64,000 nt of DNA from Lactarius indigo (taxonomy: Eukaryota; Basidiomycota; Agaricomycetes; Russulales; Russulaceae), in the NCBI GenBank assembly GCA_025766275.1, contig JAFKAC010000066.1, positions 186,001-250,000 of the forward strand. Direction: 5' to 3'. Both the position numbers and the translations under genes were made by a program. This document shows, in pieces, positions 44,123 through 54,764 of the stretch. Each line of letters begins with the position of its first letter. Position 1 is the stretch's first letter. Under the pieces are notes generated by a model that did not search any database, had not been told where the DNA came from, and saw only the letters and a program-made list of their open reading frames with translations.

Positions 44123-46044
44123 AACTGTTGGAGGATAATGTCCTTTACATCGTCCGATTCTCCTGCTACTCCATTAAGCCAATCGCTGGCGCGCTGTTGA
44201 GGGGGCACATCTTGAACCACCCTGGTAGCGACTTCTGGTTCCTGTTGATGATAGTCGGTGTCGACATACCGACTGGTAGATGCTTGAGGCTGATAGCCTC
44301 CTCGTGGTTGTCTGCAGTCTCGTGCCATGTGTCCGTCCTTTCCACAATTGTAGCAAGTGACTGGCCTTTGGTTGTTGCGTCCTCCTCCTCTCTGTAAAAA
44401 TCCTCCCCTTGGTTGGTATGGGGGACGAGGAGCGAGTATGTCTTCAGCTCCTGCAAGTCGCCCTCGAATTCGGTCTGCAGAGGTGTCCATTGCATTTGGA
44501 TCTCGTGGTAGATTCCTTGGTTGCCAGGAACTTCTTGGTGGTCCCTGCCATTGTCGTTGCTGTCGTTGCCTTCCTTGTCCTTGTCCCGGGGGAACTCCTT
44601 TGTTTAGTACTGCTTTAAGGTGGAGATATTGTTGTTGAGTGGTGGCTGCTTCTTTCCACTCGCGGTAATTGCGGGGATTGTCAAGGGTGTAGACCTTTTC
44701 ATATAGGTCCTTTGGTAGTCCGCTTGCAAATAAGTCTAGCGTCTGCGGATCGTCGAGTCGATACTGAGCGCGGCGTATCAGTTGTTCGAATTGGGTGCAA
44801 TACTCATCTAGATTGCCTCCAATCATTTTGACTCCCTTCTTAAGCTCGTATTGAGCTTGTTCTTGTTCCATCGTGTTGTGGAAGCGCTGCATGAAGCTAC
44901 GCGTGACTTCGTTCCATAGTCCTTCGCTAGTACGGGGTATACCAGCTTGTATCTGGCCATTGAGCCAGGTAAGCATTGCTAGTACCCATTCGCTGACGTT
45001 GACGCCTTTGATATAGGATAGGAAAAGTAGGGCTCGTCGATAGGGTGTGGCCATTATGCCTTCATCTGCGTTCATGCCCCAGTAGACACGCCATTGAGTG
45101 AGAAACGCTTCGACTTTGGCACGTTCTCCGTCAAATACTGTGGGTGCTTCACCAGCTAATTTGTTACTCGGAGGGGGAATGATAGGGCCTGCACCTGGTA
45201 ATCCTCCTCCTGGTGGTCCTCCCAGGAATCCCCCAGGGAACCCTTCGAACCCTGGTCCTCTTGATGGGGGTCCTCCACCTCCTCCTCCTCTGGGCAGGTC
45301 ACCAGGGGGTCCTCCTCCTCCACTGGGGGGATCGGCTACGTCGGGTCCAATGGCACGATGGATTGCTACGTCATCGTCGGTCATTCGATGACCGGTGTAT
45401 GGGTTAATAGGAGCTAAATTAGCTTGTGATTCTTCTGCAATGCGTCTTTGTTCTTCTAGGGCGATCTGATCCCTTGCTTCATTGGTGAGGTATACCTCTT
45501 CTTGCGTAACGGTGGCTGTTGCCATTGCGACTGCTGGGCTATGGATGTGGATTACTTCTGGTTCGGGTTGGTGAATAGTTAACAACTCAGTTTGTTGTAT
45601 AATGTGATCGCCAATGGCCCCTAGGCTTGCTTCTTCTGCTGGCGTTGTTCCTCGACTTGGTGATTGACTTTCGGAGGCTTCTTCTCCGCTGATTCCTTCG
45701 TCTGTGTGTTCTTGTGCTTGTCCGTCAATAGGACCGTAATCTGCGCGGCTGTTGAGTTCTCGCGCGTCGATGTCGCAGTTATAGTTTCTTCCTGCTGGTC
45801 GTACAATATCCCAGCGATGGTCTACGGGGTTCCAAGTAACCTCGACCCAACAAAGATGTTCGAAGTTGAACTCAATGGGTCGGAAACGGTTAGGACCGTT
45901 AAACTCTACGAAGTATCCGGTGTCTTCTCCTCGTTCTCTCCACTGAGCTGCTCCTAAGAATCTTGTAGGTACGTTGCGATCTCCTCGTCGTTCGATATGA
46001 TAGGGACGGAAAGACGTCCACTGGTCTCTGGTCAAGTACGCCAC
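44092..46044 (-). CDS. gag: gypsy-3 Gag with non-AUG N-terminal extension
   Basis: Open without a stop; GTG at 46044 in context ATCGTGG, first ATG at 45525 (MATATVTQEEVYL), stop at 44092. The extension keeps DQWTSFRPYHIERRGDRNVP, RERGEDTGYFVEFNGPNRFR and DIDARELNSRADYGPIDGQ. The capsid-like region reads KVEAFLTQWRVYWGMNADEG to AQYRLDDPQTLDLFASGLPK, and the CCHC knuckle is CYNCGKDGHMARDC. The open frame in fact runs back into the LTR without any ATG, so the exact start is not fixed by sequence. Confidence 0.82.
   Translation of the reverse strand: MAYLTRDQWTSFRPYHIERRGDRNVPTRFLGAAQWRERGEDTGYFVEFNGPNRFRPIEFNFEHLCWVEVTWNPVDHRWDIVRPAGRNYNCDIDARELNSRADYGPIDGQAQEHTDEGISGEEASESQSPSRGTTPAEEASLGAIGDHIIQQTELLTIHQPEPEVIHIHSPAVAMATATVTQEEVYLTNEARDQIALEEQRRIAEESQANLAPINPYTGHRMTDDDVAIHRAIGPDVADPPSGGGGPPGDLPRGGGGGGPPSRGPGFEGFPGGFLGGPPGGGLPGAGPIIPPPSNKLAGEAPTVFDGERAKVEAFLTQWRVYWGMNADEGIMATPYRRALLFLSYIKGVNVSEWVLAMLTWLNGQIQAGIPRTSEGLWNEVTRSFMQRFHNTMEQEQAQYELKKGVKMIGGNLDEYCTQFEQLIRRAQYRLDDPQTLDLFASGLPKDLYEKVYTLDNPRNYREWKEAATTQQQYLHLKAVLNKGVPPGQGQGRQRQQRQWQGPPRSSWQPRNLPRDPNAMDTSADRIRGRLAGAEDILAPRPPYQPRGGFLQRGGGRNNQRPVTCYNCGKDGHMARDCRQPRGGYQPQASTSRYVDTDYHQQEPEVATRVVQDVPPQQRASDWLNGVAGESDDVKDIILQQLWKKEGFQDA
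44104..44110 (-). promoter_or_regulatory. -1 ribosomal frameshift heptamer G GGT TTT, gypsy-3
   Basis: Coding strand GAG GGT TTT CAG GAC GCC TGA in the gag frame; the same heptamer and spacing as gypsy-1 and gypsy-2. Confidence 0.75.
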
Positions 46045-46051
46045 GATGAGG

Positions 46052-46062
46052 ATCTTGGTCTT
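46052..46062 (-). promoter_or_regulatory. Self-priming primer-binding site, gypsy-3
   Basis: AAGACCAAGAT on the coding strand next to the LTR, complementary to ATCTTGGTCTT at 46306-46296. The TATAAG motif starts at 46340, 34 nt from the predicted RNA start. Confidence 0.78.
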
Positions 46063-46388
46063 AATGTTACGCTCCACTGGCGTTAGTCCGACTTGGACTC
46101 GTGAAAGGCGTAATCGACTTAGCGGAAATCAGGTGAATGGGGAACACGTGTCAACCCAACGCAAGCTGAACAGGGGCACACCAGCACACACTGCAGCGAA
46201 AGGGTAAAGAAGAGTATCTCTTGGTGGATACAAGCAGAGGCACACTTAGTTCGAGACTAAGGCGGATAAGAGATGAGTCAGAAAGTGGATTGAAAAAGAC
46301 CAAGATGGGGACTCTTGGTCTTCCGAGTCAACTACTTATACAGATACGTGCGGGCTTTAAAGCACCGCTGGAATAGTAAGTAACCAAT

Positions 46389-46393
46389 AGCGT
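46389..46393 (+). repeat. Target-site duplication AGCGT, left copy (copia)
   Basis: Identical to 52005-52009, directly outside the two copia LTRs. Confidence 0.93.
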
Positions 46394-46904
46394 TGCTGCA
46401 TTTCGGCACGCTCGACCCGGCCGACTCGAACCCCCACAAAAACAACACTGCCGCAATAATGCGCAGCGGCTCAAGATCCAACATTTCCGTATTCATTCCC
46501 ATTCAAACATCGCAAGCCTCATAGGGGTCTCACTCCCCTTTCTGCTTCATTTCTCGACACCGCTTCGTCACATACTCCCCTGTTTCATGCCTGCAAAAGG
46601 CCCGTGCGTATTTATGTTCTCTTTACTATACTTTATTCTTGTTTCTGTTAAAAATTTATCTACATTGTATTAAAGCGCGCTCGTATGTACTCCAAATGAT
46701 TATCCAGTTCTCTTCCATCGATCCTCTCGTGTGCCTCTGAACTCCTCTCCAAAGCAAGCTTCGCCTTGCCTTTGCTCATCTTCGCTTGTCTTCTACCTCA
46801 TCGACTTCGCGCTTTTCTCGTTGCCAATCGAACCGGCCCTTCGGATCTCATCACCTGACCGGCCCACTTAGCCGGATCACCCCTATCGCCCGACCTTTAC
46901 ACCA
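46394..46904 (+). repeat. copia 5' LTR
   Basis: 511 bp. A CTATACTTTA stretch (about 46625) could serve as TATA region. Two differences from the 3' LTR near 46449 and 46465. Confidence 0.94.
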
Positions 46905-47007
46905 AGGTTATGGGCCCTGCCGCTGCAATTTAAATCCGACATTACCGAGAAAATCATTAGCGCGTACCTTTTCATTATCCGAAACATCGCTTATCGTATT
47001 TGTCATC

Positions 47008-50000
47008 ATGAGCGAAGATTACAAGCTTACCATTGTCAAACTGGCCACCGACGGATCCAACTGGGTCACCTTTAGAGACCGCATGGTCTGGGCGTTCGAT
47101 AACCGAAGATGGTCCGAACATCTCACCAGCACCACGGTCCCCACCACTTGGACGCCAATCAATAGCGTCCCCCCTCAGGAACGCTGGGACGCGGAAGAAG
47201 CCGCCGCCAAGAATTTGATCGCGGCATCAGTACCCGATTACGTCTTCAACCGAATCAAGACGAAAACCAATACAAAAGATATTTGGGACGCCGTCAAAGA
47301 GATATTCCAGAAAAGATCCAAGATGATCGCCGTCGACCTGGGCCGGAAACTCTCAGGCACTAAACTAGGCGAAGATGAAGACGCTCGCGCTCATCTGACT
47401 CATCTCTTAGATATGCGAGAGCAGCTCGCTTCCATGGGGGCCACCAAGACCGACGATGAATTCGCGTCCATCATCCTCGGCTCACTCCCCCCCTCCTATG
47501 AATCCCTCATCAATTCCATCAACTCAGCAGCCGATCAAGCGGACGAATCAGTCACACCCGATCGGGTAATTCGATTGGTCACCGATCAGTACGATCGGCG
47601 CGTCATCCAGAAAGGCAAGACTAACGGCCCAGAAGAGGCCTTCTTAGCCAACGGACAGAAACGCGACAAGCGCAACGTAGAGTGCCACAACTGCCACAGG
47701 CTCGGCCACTTCAAATCTGATTGCTGGGCCAAGGGAGGCGACAAAGAGGGCCAACGCCCGCCTCGAAGAGACAATAACTCAAACTACAGCAACTACAACA
47801 ACTCAAGCGACAATCACGACAATCGCAGCAATCGCAACAATCGCAACGGCAATAGCAACAACCGAAATAACAGGAACAGGAACAACAATCGTTCTGACAA
47901 CGCAAACTCGGCCAGCAACGACATTGAAGCTTGGGCCGCGATCGAGGAGATCGACGACGACTCCACTTTCTCCACTCCACAGGCCTCCGCGTATAGCGTG
48001 GGGCCATCCATTCAGCATCCCCCCATCGAGATCGAGCTTTACGACTCCGGGGCGTCTCGGCACATGTCTCCATTTCATCATCGCTTCATCAACTATCGCT
48101 CCATTCCTCCTCGCGCCATCACTGCCGCTAACAAACGAATCTTTTATGCGATAGGTACCAGGGATCTTCAGATCGACGTCCCCAACGGGAACGTTACTAC
48201 TCCTGTGCTTCTCCGGGATACTCTTCACGCGCCTGAGATGGCGCTCACTATTGTCTCTGTCGGCCGCATCACTGGAGCCGGCTACTCTGTATCTTTCGAG
48301 CGACAATCCTGCAAGATCAAGAACAGATCTGGCGACACTATAGGCGACATTCCTGCTAGCTCTAACGGCTTGTACAAAGTCGAACACTCCTATCTGGCTG
48401 CTAGCACTGGCTCTCCCGTCGAACAAGTCGACATACACACTCTCCATCGCCGCCTCGGTCACATCTCAGCTGACGCTATTCGCTCACTCATCCGCAACAA
48501 CGCCATCGAAGGCGTACAGCTCATCGACGACGGCTCCCCTATCATCTGTGACTCTTGTCAATACGCCAAGCTCACTCGGAAGGTTATTCGAGCTGAGCGC
48601 GAGGCTCCTCCAGCTCGGCATTTCGGAGTCGAGATCCACTCTGATCTCTGGGGACCTTCGCCTACCACTAGCCTAGGGGGCCGTTGATACTATGTCACAT
48701 TCACCGACGACCACACTCGCTTCACTCGTGTCGACATCTTGCGCACTAAAGACCAAACTCTGGATGCTTATCGCGCGTTCTCGGCTTGGGCTCGCACTCA
48801 GCACGGCGCCAAAATCAAAGCACTTAGATCGGACCGCGGCGGTGAGTATACCAGCCGCGAATTCACCCGCTTCCTTCAGGACGAAGGAACCGAACGCCGC
48901 CTTACTACCCACGACACCCCGCAACACAACGGAGTCGCGGAATCACTTAACCGCAGGCTTCTAGAACGCGTACGGGCTATCCTCCACCACTCTGGCTTGC
49001 CCAAGACTCTCTGGGCTGAAGCTCTCCAGTTCGCGGTCTGGCTCAAGAACCGCACCTCTACTCGGGCTCTAGGCAACAATACAACGCCCTACAAAATGCT
49101 CTACAGCAACAAACTGAACATCTCCGGTGTCCCCGAATGGGGACAAATTGTCTGGGTTCACTCTGGCACCGGCTCAAAGCTCGACGCGCGCGGAATCGAA
49201 GCGCACTGGGTCGGATATGACGCGGATAGCACTCATGCACACCGCGTCTACTGGCCCAACAAGAATTCAATCTCAGTGGAACGCAATATCAAATTTACTT
49301 CCCCTCTTGCAGTCATCGACATAGGCCAGCCTCGCATCATTTCCGCGCCGCAACCAGCTGCGGCGCAAGCACCACCCGCTGGACCTCAAGCACCACCGGC
49401 GCCTCAAGCGCCTCATCCCTTTCCTCCTACCACAGCACCGGTACCTATTCAACTGGTACCGTTCACACCTCAACAGCAGCAGCAACCTTCCGAAGAATCA
49501 AGCCGGGATATCACGCCTCAAGTCCCGGGCGGAATGCCCTCGTACCGGTCACCTTCCGCCCTCACCCCTCTCACTCCGTCCACCACCTCATCGGTTCCAC
49601 CTCAAGAAGAAGAAACATCAACCAAGCAGCGGCAACAAGTGCCGCCGCCTGCCAAGGGCAAGGCAAAAACCAAGGAACCTCAAGAACCGACGCGCAAGTC
49701 ATCGCGCATCCCCAAACCAACATTCAAAGTCACTGGGCTCTTCACCGAAGGAGCTCAACCCGAAGCCGAAGAAGAACAACCAAGCGCGGCAGCACGGAAG
49801 TGGTTCCACCCGGACTGGCCCGGAGAAGAAGGTGCAAGCGCATACGCGGCTGACAATTACATTCCAGAGTACGCTTTCCTCGCGGAAAGCGAGGAACTCA
49901 TGGAAGCCGCCCTCAATGACTCTCAAGATGATCCCAAGACAATCGCTCAAGCGCGATCTCGCTCAGACTGGCCCAAGTGGCAGGAAGCGATGGATCGCGA

Positions 50001-51486
50001 AATCGCAACCCTCGAAGAAGCCGGGACTTGGTCAACAGTCCCCAGACCCGCCGGCAAGAACATCGTCGGCAGCAAGTGGGTCTTCCGCATCAAACGGAAG
50101 GCCGACGGGTCTATCGAAAAATACAAGGCGTGCCTCGTAGCGCGCGGATTCACGCAAAAATTCGGCATTGATTATTTCGACACTTTCTCCCCAGTCGCGC
50201 GGCTCGCTAGTTTCCGCACCATTCTCGCCATCGCCGCTCGCCACGACTGGGACATCGACACATTCGACTTCAACGGCGCCTACCTCAACGGAGAACTAGA
50301 TGACGATGAAGATATCTACATGCAAGCACCCCCCGGATACGACACTCAGGGGGAGTCGGTCAAGCATCTCCACAAGTCGCTTTACGGACTCAAGCAAGCC
50401 GGCCGCAAGTGGTACGACACCCTGCGCCGCGCCCTCATGGACCTGGGATTCGGCGTCAACAACGCTGATCCCGGCGTCTTCTCCATTCACGACAAAAACC
50501 ACCTCACTATCCTTGCCGTGCATGTTGACGACTGTATGATTACAGGTAGCTCAGACGAGCTCATTCGCTATTACAAGAAGGCTCTCAACTCTCGCTACTC
50601 CCTCACCGACCTCGGCCCCATTCACTGGCTGCTCGGTATCAAGATCACCCGCGACCGCAAGTCGCGCACTATTTCACTCTCACAGACTTCATACATCGAC
50701 ACCATTCTCTCCCGCTTTTCTCTCAGCGACGCAAAGCCAGTCGCCACTCCTATCACTCCCGGGGCGTCTTACAGCAAGTCCGACGCACCCTCTGACGCCA
50801 CCGAAGCGGCACACATGAAGAAAGTTCCCTATCGCGAGGCCGTCGGCAGCCTCATGTACGCCGCCGTCGCCACTCGCCCCGACATCACTTTCGCCATCTC
50901 TACTCTATCGCAATTCCTCAGCAATCCGGGCGAGATTCACTGGGAAGGCGTGAAGCGCGTCTTCCGCTATCTCGCCGGCACTAAACATCACTCTCTCACC
51001 TTCGGCAACGAGCGCCATGATCTCCTAGGATTTACTGACGCAGATGGCGCATCCCAGGACCACCGCCATGCGATATCCGGCTTCGCATTCCTCATTGACG
51101 GCGGAGCGGTCGCATGGGCCTCGCGGAAACAAGAAATCGTCACTCTTTCCACTGCCGAGGCCGAATACGTCGCCGCAACTCACGCGGCAAAAGAATGCAT
51201 CTGGCTCAGGAGACTCACTGAGCCATTCTTCGGTATATCACATTCCCCCACTCCTCTTCATTGCGACAACCAGGCCGCGCTTCATCTCGCCACTCAAGAC
51301 AACTACCACGCGCGCACCAAACACATCGACATACGCTTTCATTTCATTCGCCAAACCATTTCCGACGGGCTCATCGACATCAAGTATTGCCCGACCGAAG
51401 ACATGACCGTGGACATCCTCACCAAGCCGCTAGCGAAGTTCAAGGTCGTGTTTCATTCGCAGAACCTCGGACTCCGTCGAGCGTGA
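47008..51486 (+). CDS. copia Gag-Pol polyprotein, one premature TGA
   Basis: ATG at 47008 (MSEDYKLTIVKLATDGSNW), stop at 51486. Gag domain with a CCHC knuckle (CHNCHRLGHFKSDCW) and a long Asn/Arg-rich stretch. Protease ELYDSGASRHMSPF. Integrase zinc part with LHRRLGHISADAI and CDSCQYAKL, then HSDLWGPSP, a TGA at 48685-48687 and YYVTFTDDHTRFTRVD. The catalytic region continues SDRGGEYTSREFTRFL and HNGVAESLNRRLLERVR. RT has FNGAYLNGELDDDEDIYMQA, SLYGLKQAGRKW and VHVDDCMITG. RNase H has GFTDADGASQDHRHAISGF and STAEAEYVAATHAAKE. Only the TGA prevents a full 1493-codon product; CGA is the likely ancestral codon. Confidence 0.92.
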
Positions 51487-51493
51487 GGGGGAG

Positions 51494-52004
51494 TGCTGCA
51501 TTTCGGCACGCTCGACCCGGCCGACTCGAACCCCCACAAAAACAACACCGCCGCAATAATGCGCGGCGGCTCAAGATCCAACATTTCCGTATTCATTCCC
51601 ATTCAAACATCGCAAGCCTCATAGGGGTCTCACTCCCCTTTCTGCTTCATTTCTCGACACCGCTTCGTCACATACTCCCCTGTTTCATGCCTGCAAAAGG
51701 CCCGTGCGTATTTATGTTCTCTTTACTATACTTTATTCTTGTTTCTGTTAAAAATTTATCTACATTGTATTAAAGCGCGCTCGTATGTACTCCAAATGAT
51801 TATCCAGTTCTCTTCCATCGATCCTCTCGTGTGCCTCTGAACTCCTCTCCAAAGCAAGCTTCGCCTTGCCTTTGCTCATCTTCGCTTGTCTTCTACCTCA
51901 TCGACTTCGCGCTTTTCTCGTTGCCAATCGAACCGGCCCTTCGGATCTCATCACCTGACCGGCCCACTTAGCCGGATCACCCCTATCGCCCGACCTTTAC
52001 ACCA
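51494..52004 (+). repeat. copia 3' LTR
   Basis: 511 bp, starting 7 nt after the polyprotein stop; followed by AGCGT and the remaining 179 bp of the gypsy-3 LTR. Confidence 0.94.
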
Positions 52005-52193
52005 AGCGTAACTAGCTTGAACCCTAGTACCGCTATCCTAGGAATGAGTCATACATGAGTCACAATCACATGCAAACTACTATGCTGACTGATGCGATGT
52101 AAGAGTCCATGACTAATGCTGATACCGGACCGTAGTCATAACCGGTCATGAGTCATATGTAATAGTTTGTTAAGTCCGTACCATAACACGCAA

Positions 52194-52513
52194 GGTGAGT
52201 ATCTCTATACCCTCTTATTGGCGCAACTGACGCGTTCACTAGGAACATATGTGCCAGAGACTGGTGCGTCTCACATCCCGAAGGGACCAAGGGCGAATTC
52301 GCCAGATATTGGGACACTCTGGACCCAGGATCCAAGGCGGTAAGTTCCCCTTCCACTTCGTGCCACCGTGATACAAAGCTAAAAATGGTGTATATAGGCC
52401 TACAAACACAAGGAAATCGACGCAAAGTCATTGGCAAAGGTGCATTACTATACCGTCTCCTGCAAACCTGACTGAATACATTCCTAGGGAAAATCTACGG
52501 GTCGGTCCTGAGC
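52194..52513 (+). pseudogene. Conserved hypothetical gene, 3' part, after the nested insertion
   Basis: Joined to 22470, the exon end reads ITA + AG followed by GTGAGT, a normal donor. The intron ends TTCACTAG before the next exon, RNICARDWCVSHPEGTKG with EFARYWDTLDPGSKA. A second intron (GTAAGT...ATATAG) precedes AYKHKEIDAKSLAK, then a third with a GTGCAT donor. The phase-consistent end is a short GKSTGRS, but another frame after the last intron (KIYGSVLSNARLKARLD) also looks protein-like, so the C-terminus is uncertain. The unit is a single gene split by 29.7 kb. Confidence 0.6.
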
Positions 52514-53150
52514 AACGCGCGACTGAAGGCACGACTCGACTTGCAACAGACGTGGGGGTAACTGGTAACATGCACTGGTGCAGAGGTGGTTCGACAGGAT
52601 TCGTACTGTATAGAACATTCGATTGTATTCGATAAATGGACTTTTTAATGAATCAAATCAATTCGTTTTGAAAATTTGTGGCCATTCGACCACATTTGAT
52701 AAGATTAGATATGTGTTGTCATATATGGTTCGATGAGATTCGATTACATTAGTAATTTGTGTAACTAATATATAGAATCAGACAGAATACCGTCAACGAT
52801 TTGATCACGTTCATTTTTTTTTCTGTGTGATTCGAAAAAATAGAAGTGCAGTTCAAATTATATAATTAGGTTAAATTTTGTCGAACGATCTACTGCGTTC
52901 TACTTAATTATACCTTGTTCGACCGATTTCCGGCTGGGCCCCATCTTTGGATCCACCCCTTCGCCCTGGCGCCACCTGCACCTCAGCATACTCGATACTT
53001 GACATATCGCAAAGCTGTTCCTTCTGGAAGTGGGGAGTTGTCTTATTGTAAGTGGCTATTACTATAAGTGGGAATAAGCGGGAAGTGGAAGGAATACCAT
53101 ACAGGGAGGAGACGTGTTGTGTGCTTGGTTGTGTGGATTCAAAAAAAAAA
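52514..53150. other. AT-rich, gene-free stretch
   Basis: 52600-52920 is strongly AT-rich with many TTCGA/TCGAA and ATTCGAT motifs; no open frame of note. 52930-53150 is unassigned. It could be an end of the larger island, but no terminal repeat was identified. Confidence 0.35.
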
Positions 53151-53290
53151 GATAGGAGCTACAGACGGACCTTGTACAATCTCCCCAGAACTCTAAGTTT
53201 ATACCATATTTACTACAAAAGTTATTCGCCACACTCACGTGTCAGGGTTGTCAGCTTTGATAGTACAACGCAATGCTTTCAGGGAGCTTA
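53151..53290. other. Continuation of the RhoGAP-copy-C upstream flank
   Basis: Similar to about 62960-63075, upstream of RhoGAP copy D (shared blocks CGGACC, ACAATCT, CTAAGTTTA, CGTGTC, GCAATGCTT in the same order). With 13100-13128 on the other side, this marks the two edges of the inserted island. Confidence 0.5.
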
Positions 53291-53475
53291 GCGCTTACAG
53301 TAGCGTGATTTTAATATTACGGTAAGCTCTGGCCTGGGGTACAATCCAGCCAGAGGCGGAAGACGATTCGGATGACTGCTTCGCGGCTGGTTACTACGGT
53401 GCTAGGGGCATGATGTCGTATTGAATGAACCGGGCTCCCTTAAATTACAATCAGCTCTAATAACTCAGAATCAAA

Positions 53476-54717
53476 AAATGTAACGGGTGAGTTGCATGAT
53501 TGGCATCCAACTTCCCGCAGAAACGTGGACAGCGCCGATAATTACAATGTCACTGCTCTGAATGCCACCTGCCCCGATCTTCCATAGTTCGCGTCGGTCG
53601 TCAACGCACCCAGGTTCTAATTCGCAACCCTAGAAAGCAAATTTCAGTACACTTTATCGTCTTCTAACAGTGATATCAGAAGTCGTACCTGAAGAAAAGC
53701 ACCCACTGTCCGCCCAATCTGTTGAGCGAAGCTCGTAGGCTCTCTTGTCGGAACCTGGCGTTTGAACTCCTTGTAGCCAGGCCACTAATATTCCCCATGA
53801 GCAATTTAGCGAGTGAACACACCAATCGTAGCCACACTGACAGCAATACGGATGTACGTGCTTGCCTTTTGACCAAGCGGAGCTACATGATTTCCGTCTC
53901 GGAGACTATGGCATCGACCATCGGCGGACGCTGCAAGAGAAAAGCCAAGCCTCCGATCTTCACCCTCGAAAAAGATGGGCATCTGCAACATTGCTCTCTC
54001 GACGTGTCGTTGTCTATCAAGAGCACTGTGGGGAGACCACATCCTCTGAGGGACAACCGTCCCCCTGTCCACAATGCTACGGTCGAGTAGGCAAATACCC
54101 GGTGGGCCGGAATGTGGTGCCAGGATGTGGTGAGGGATGGGATTGAGAAAGAAAAAATACCCCTCCCTCTCAGCGTAGGACAGAGTCTCGTGAGGGGGGA
54201 TGACGGTGGTCTTCAGAAGATTCAAAAAGTACACCTCAGCCGCTCGACTTTGGAAGGTCTGGGATATGTACCCGTCAACAAGAAGGGTCTTTGTGTTGAA
54301 ACAAGAAAGAATGGGTCAGGTTGAACAAACTTAAATACAAAATGCGACACCTCCTTACCTGAACGACATCCATCACTTTCAAAGGAAAATACGGGAAAGG
54401 TCTGGGACAAGAGAGGAGGGGAGAACATGGCCTGGCTCAGTCTTTATATCCAAGTGTGTACGGGTAGGTAGAACTTCAGGCGTACTGTTATCTGCCATGT
54501 ATTACCTGATTTATGGTTCCCATCTTGGTTCCCATTATCTGTATTTGGGAGTGTTCTTCGTGGAATATCGAATGGCTGTGCGAACAAGCAGAAAGCGGGC
54601 GTAAGGGATAGTGCCATGGCGGGACAAATCTAGAAAAAAAAAAATTAGGAATAGACTAATCCTCTGTAAACTGACCCTTAGTCTGCCATTGATGTCATAG
54701 GCTCGATGCTTCACCAT
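53476..54717 (-). CDS. Conserved hypothetical protein, probable multi-exon gene
   Basis: Minus-strand exons can be followed from an ATG at 54717 (MVKHRAYDINGRL). Next come IPYARFLLVRTAIRYSTKN, FPVFSFESDGCRS and TVIPPHETLSYAEREGYFFF. These lead to FLNPIPHHILAPHSGPPG, IFFEGEDRRLGFSLAASADG, WPGYKEFKRQVPTREPTSFA with QQIGRTVGAFLQ, and CELEPGCVDDRRELWKIGAG. The gene ends DIVIIGAVHVSAGSWMPIMQ with LTRYIF and a stop at 53476. Short GT-AG introns with branch-like CTAAT/CTGAC signals separate the blocks. Several junctions are uncertain and one middle exon may be frame-broken. The pattern resembles a protein type repeated in mushroom genomes without known function. Confidence 0.5.
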
Positions 54718-54764
54718 TGAACTTGGGATATATTTCGCAAAGTGTGAGAGTGAAACGAGGGAAA

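Larger units (their letters stand above)
46394..52004 (+). mobile_element. Ty1/copia retrotransposon, full length, 5.6 kb
   Basis: LTRs 46394-46904 and 51494-52004, both 511 bp, starting TGCTGCAT and ending TTACACCA. They differ at two positions, both CpG transitions. The domain order protease, integrase, RT, RNase H is that of copia. The single polyprotein frame has one TGA. PBS-like sequence (GGTTATGGGCCC) follows the 5' LTR, and a purine tract (GAGGGGGAG) precedes the 3' LTR. It is the youngest full insertion together with gypsy-2. Confidence 0.95.
22471..52188 (-). mobile_element. gypsy-3: Ty3/gypsy chromodomain-type retrotransposon, host of the nested complex
   Basis: Both LTRs are 508 bp (left 22471-22978; right 46065-46393 plus 52010-52188) and are flanked by CGCAA. 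Without the nested gypsy-2, gypsy-1 and copia elements and their TSD copies, the order on the minus strand is: LTR, self-priming PBS, Gag with CCHC knuckle, -1 shift, protease, RT, RNase H, integrase, chromodomain, C-terminal extension, polypurine tract (about 22979-22995), LTR. The LTRs differ at about six sites, mostly CpG transitions. The coding parts are split by the insertions and carry a stop before the chromodomain, so the element is dead. Confidence 0.92.
46065..52188 (-). repeat. gypsy-3 5' LTR, split by the copia element
   Basis: 46065-46393 plus 52010-52188 gives 508 bp, equal to the 3' LTR. The uninterrupted site is visible at 22805-22812 in the partner LTR. Confidence 0.92.

Noticed and set aside
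47803..48462. 219-codon minus-strand open frame
   Set aside because: It lies antisense to the copia Gag/protease coding region and reflects its codon bias; no family motif.
52600..52920. AT-rich stretch as replication origin or centromere
   Set aside because: Composition alone is no evidence; only about 320 bp and no defined motif set.
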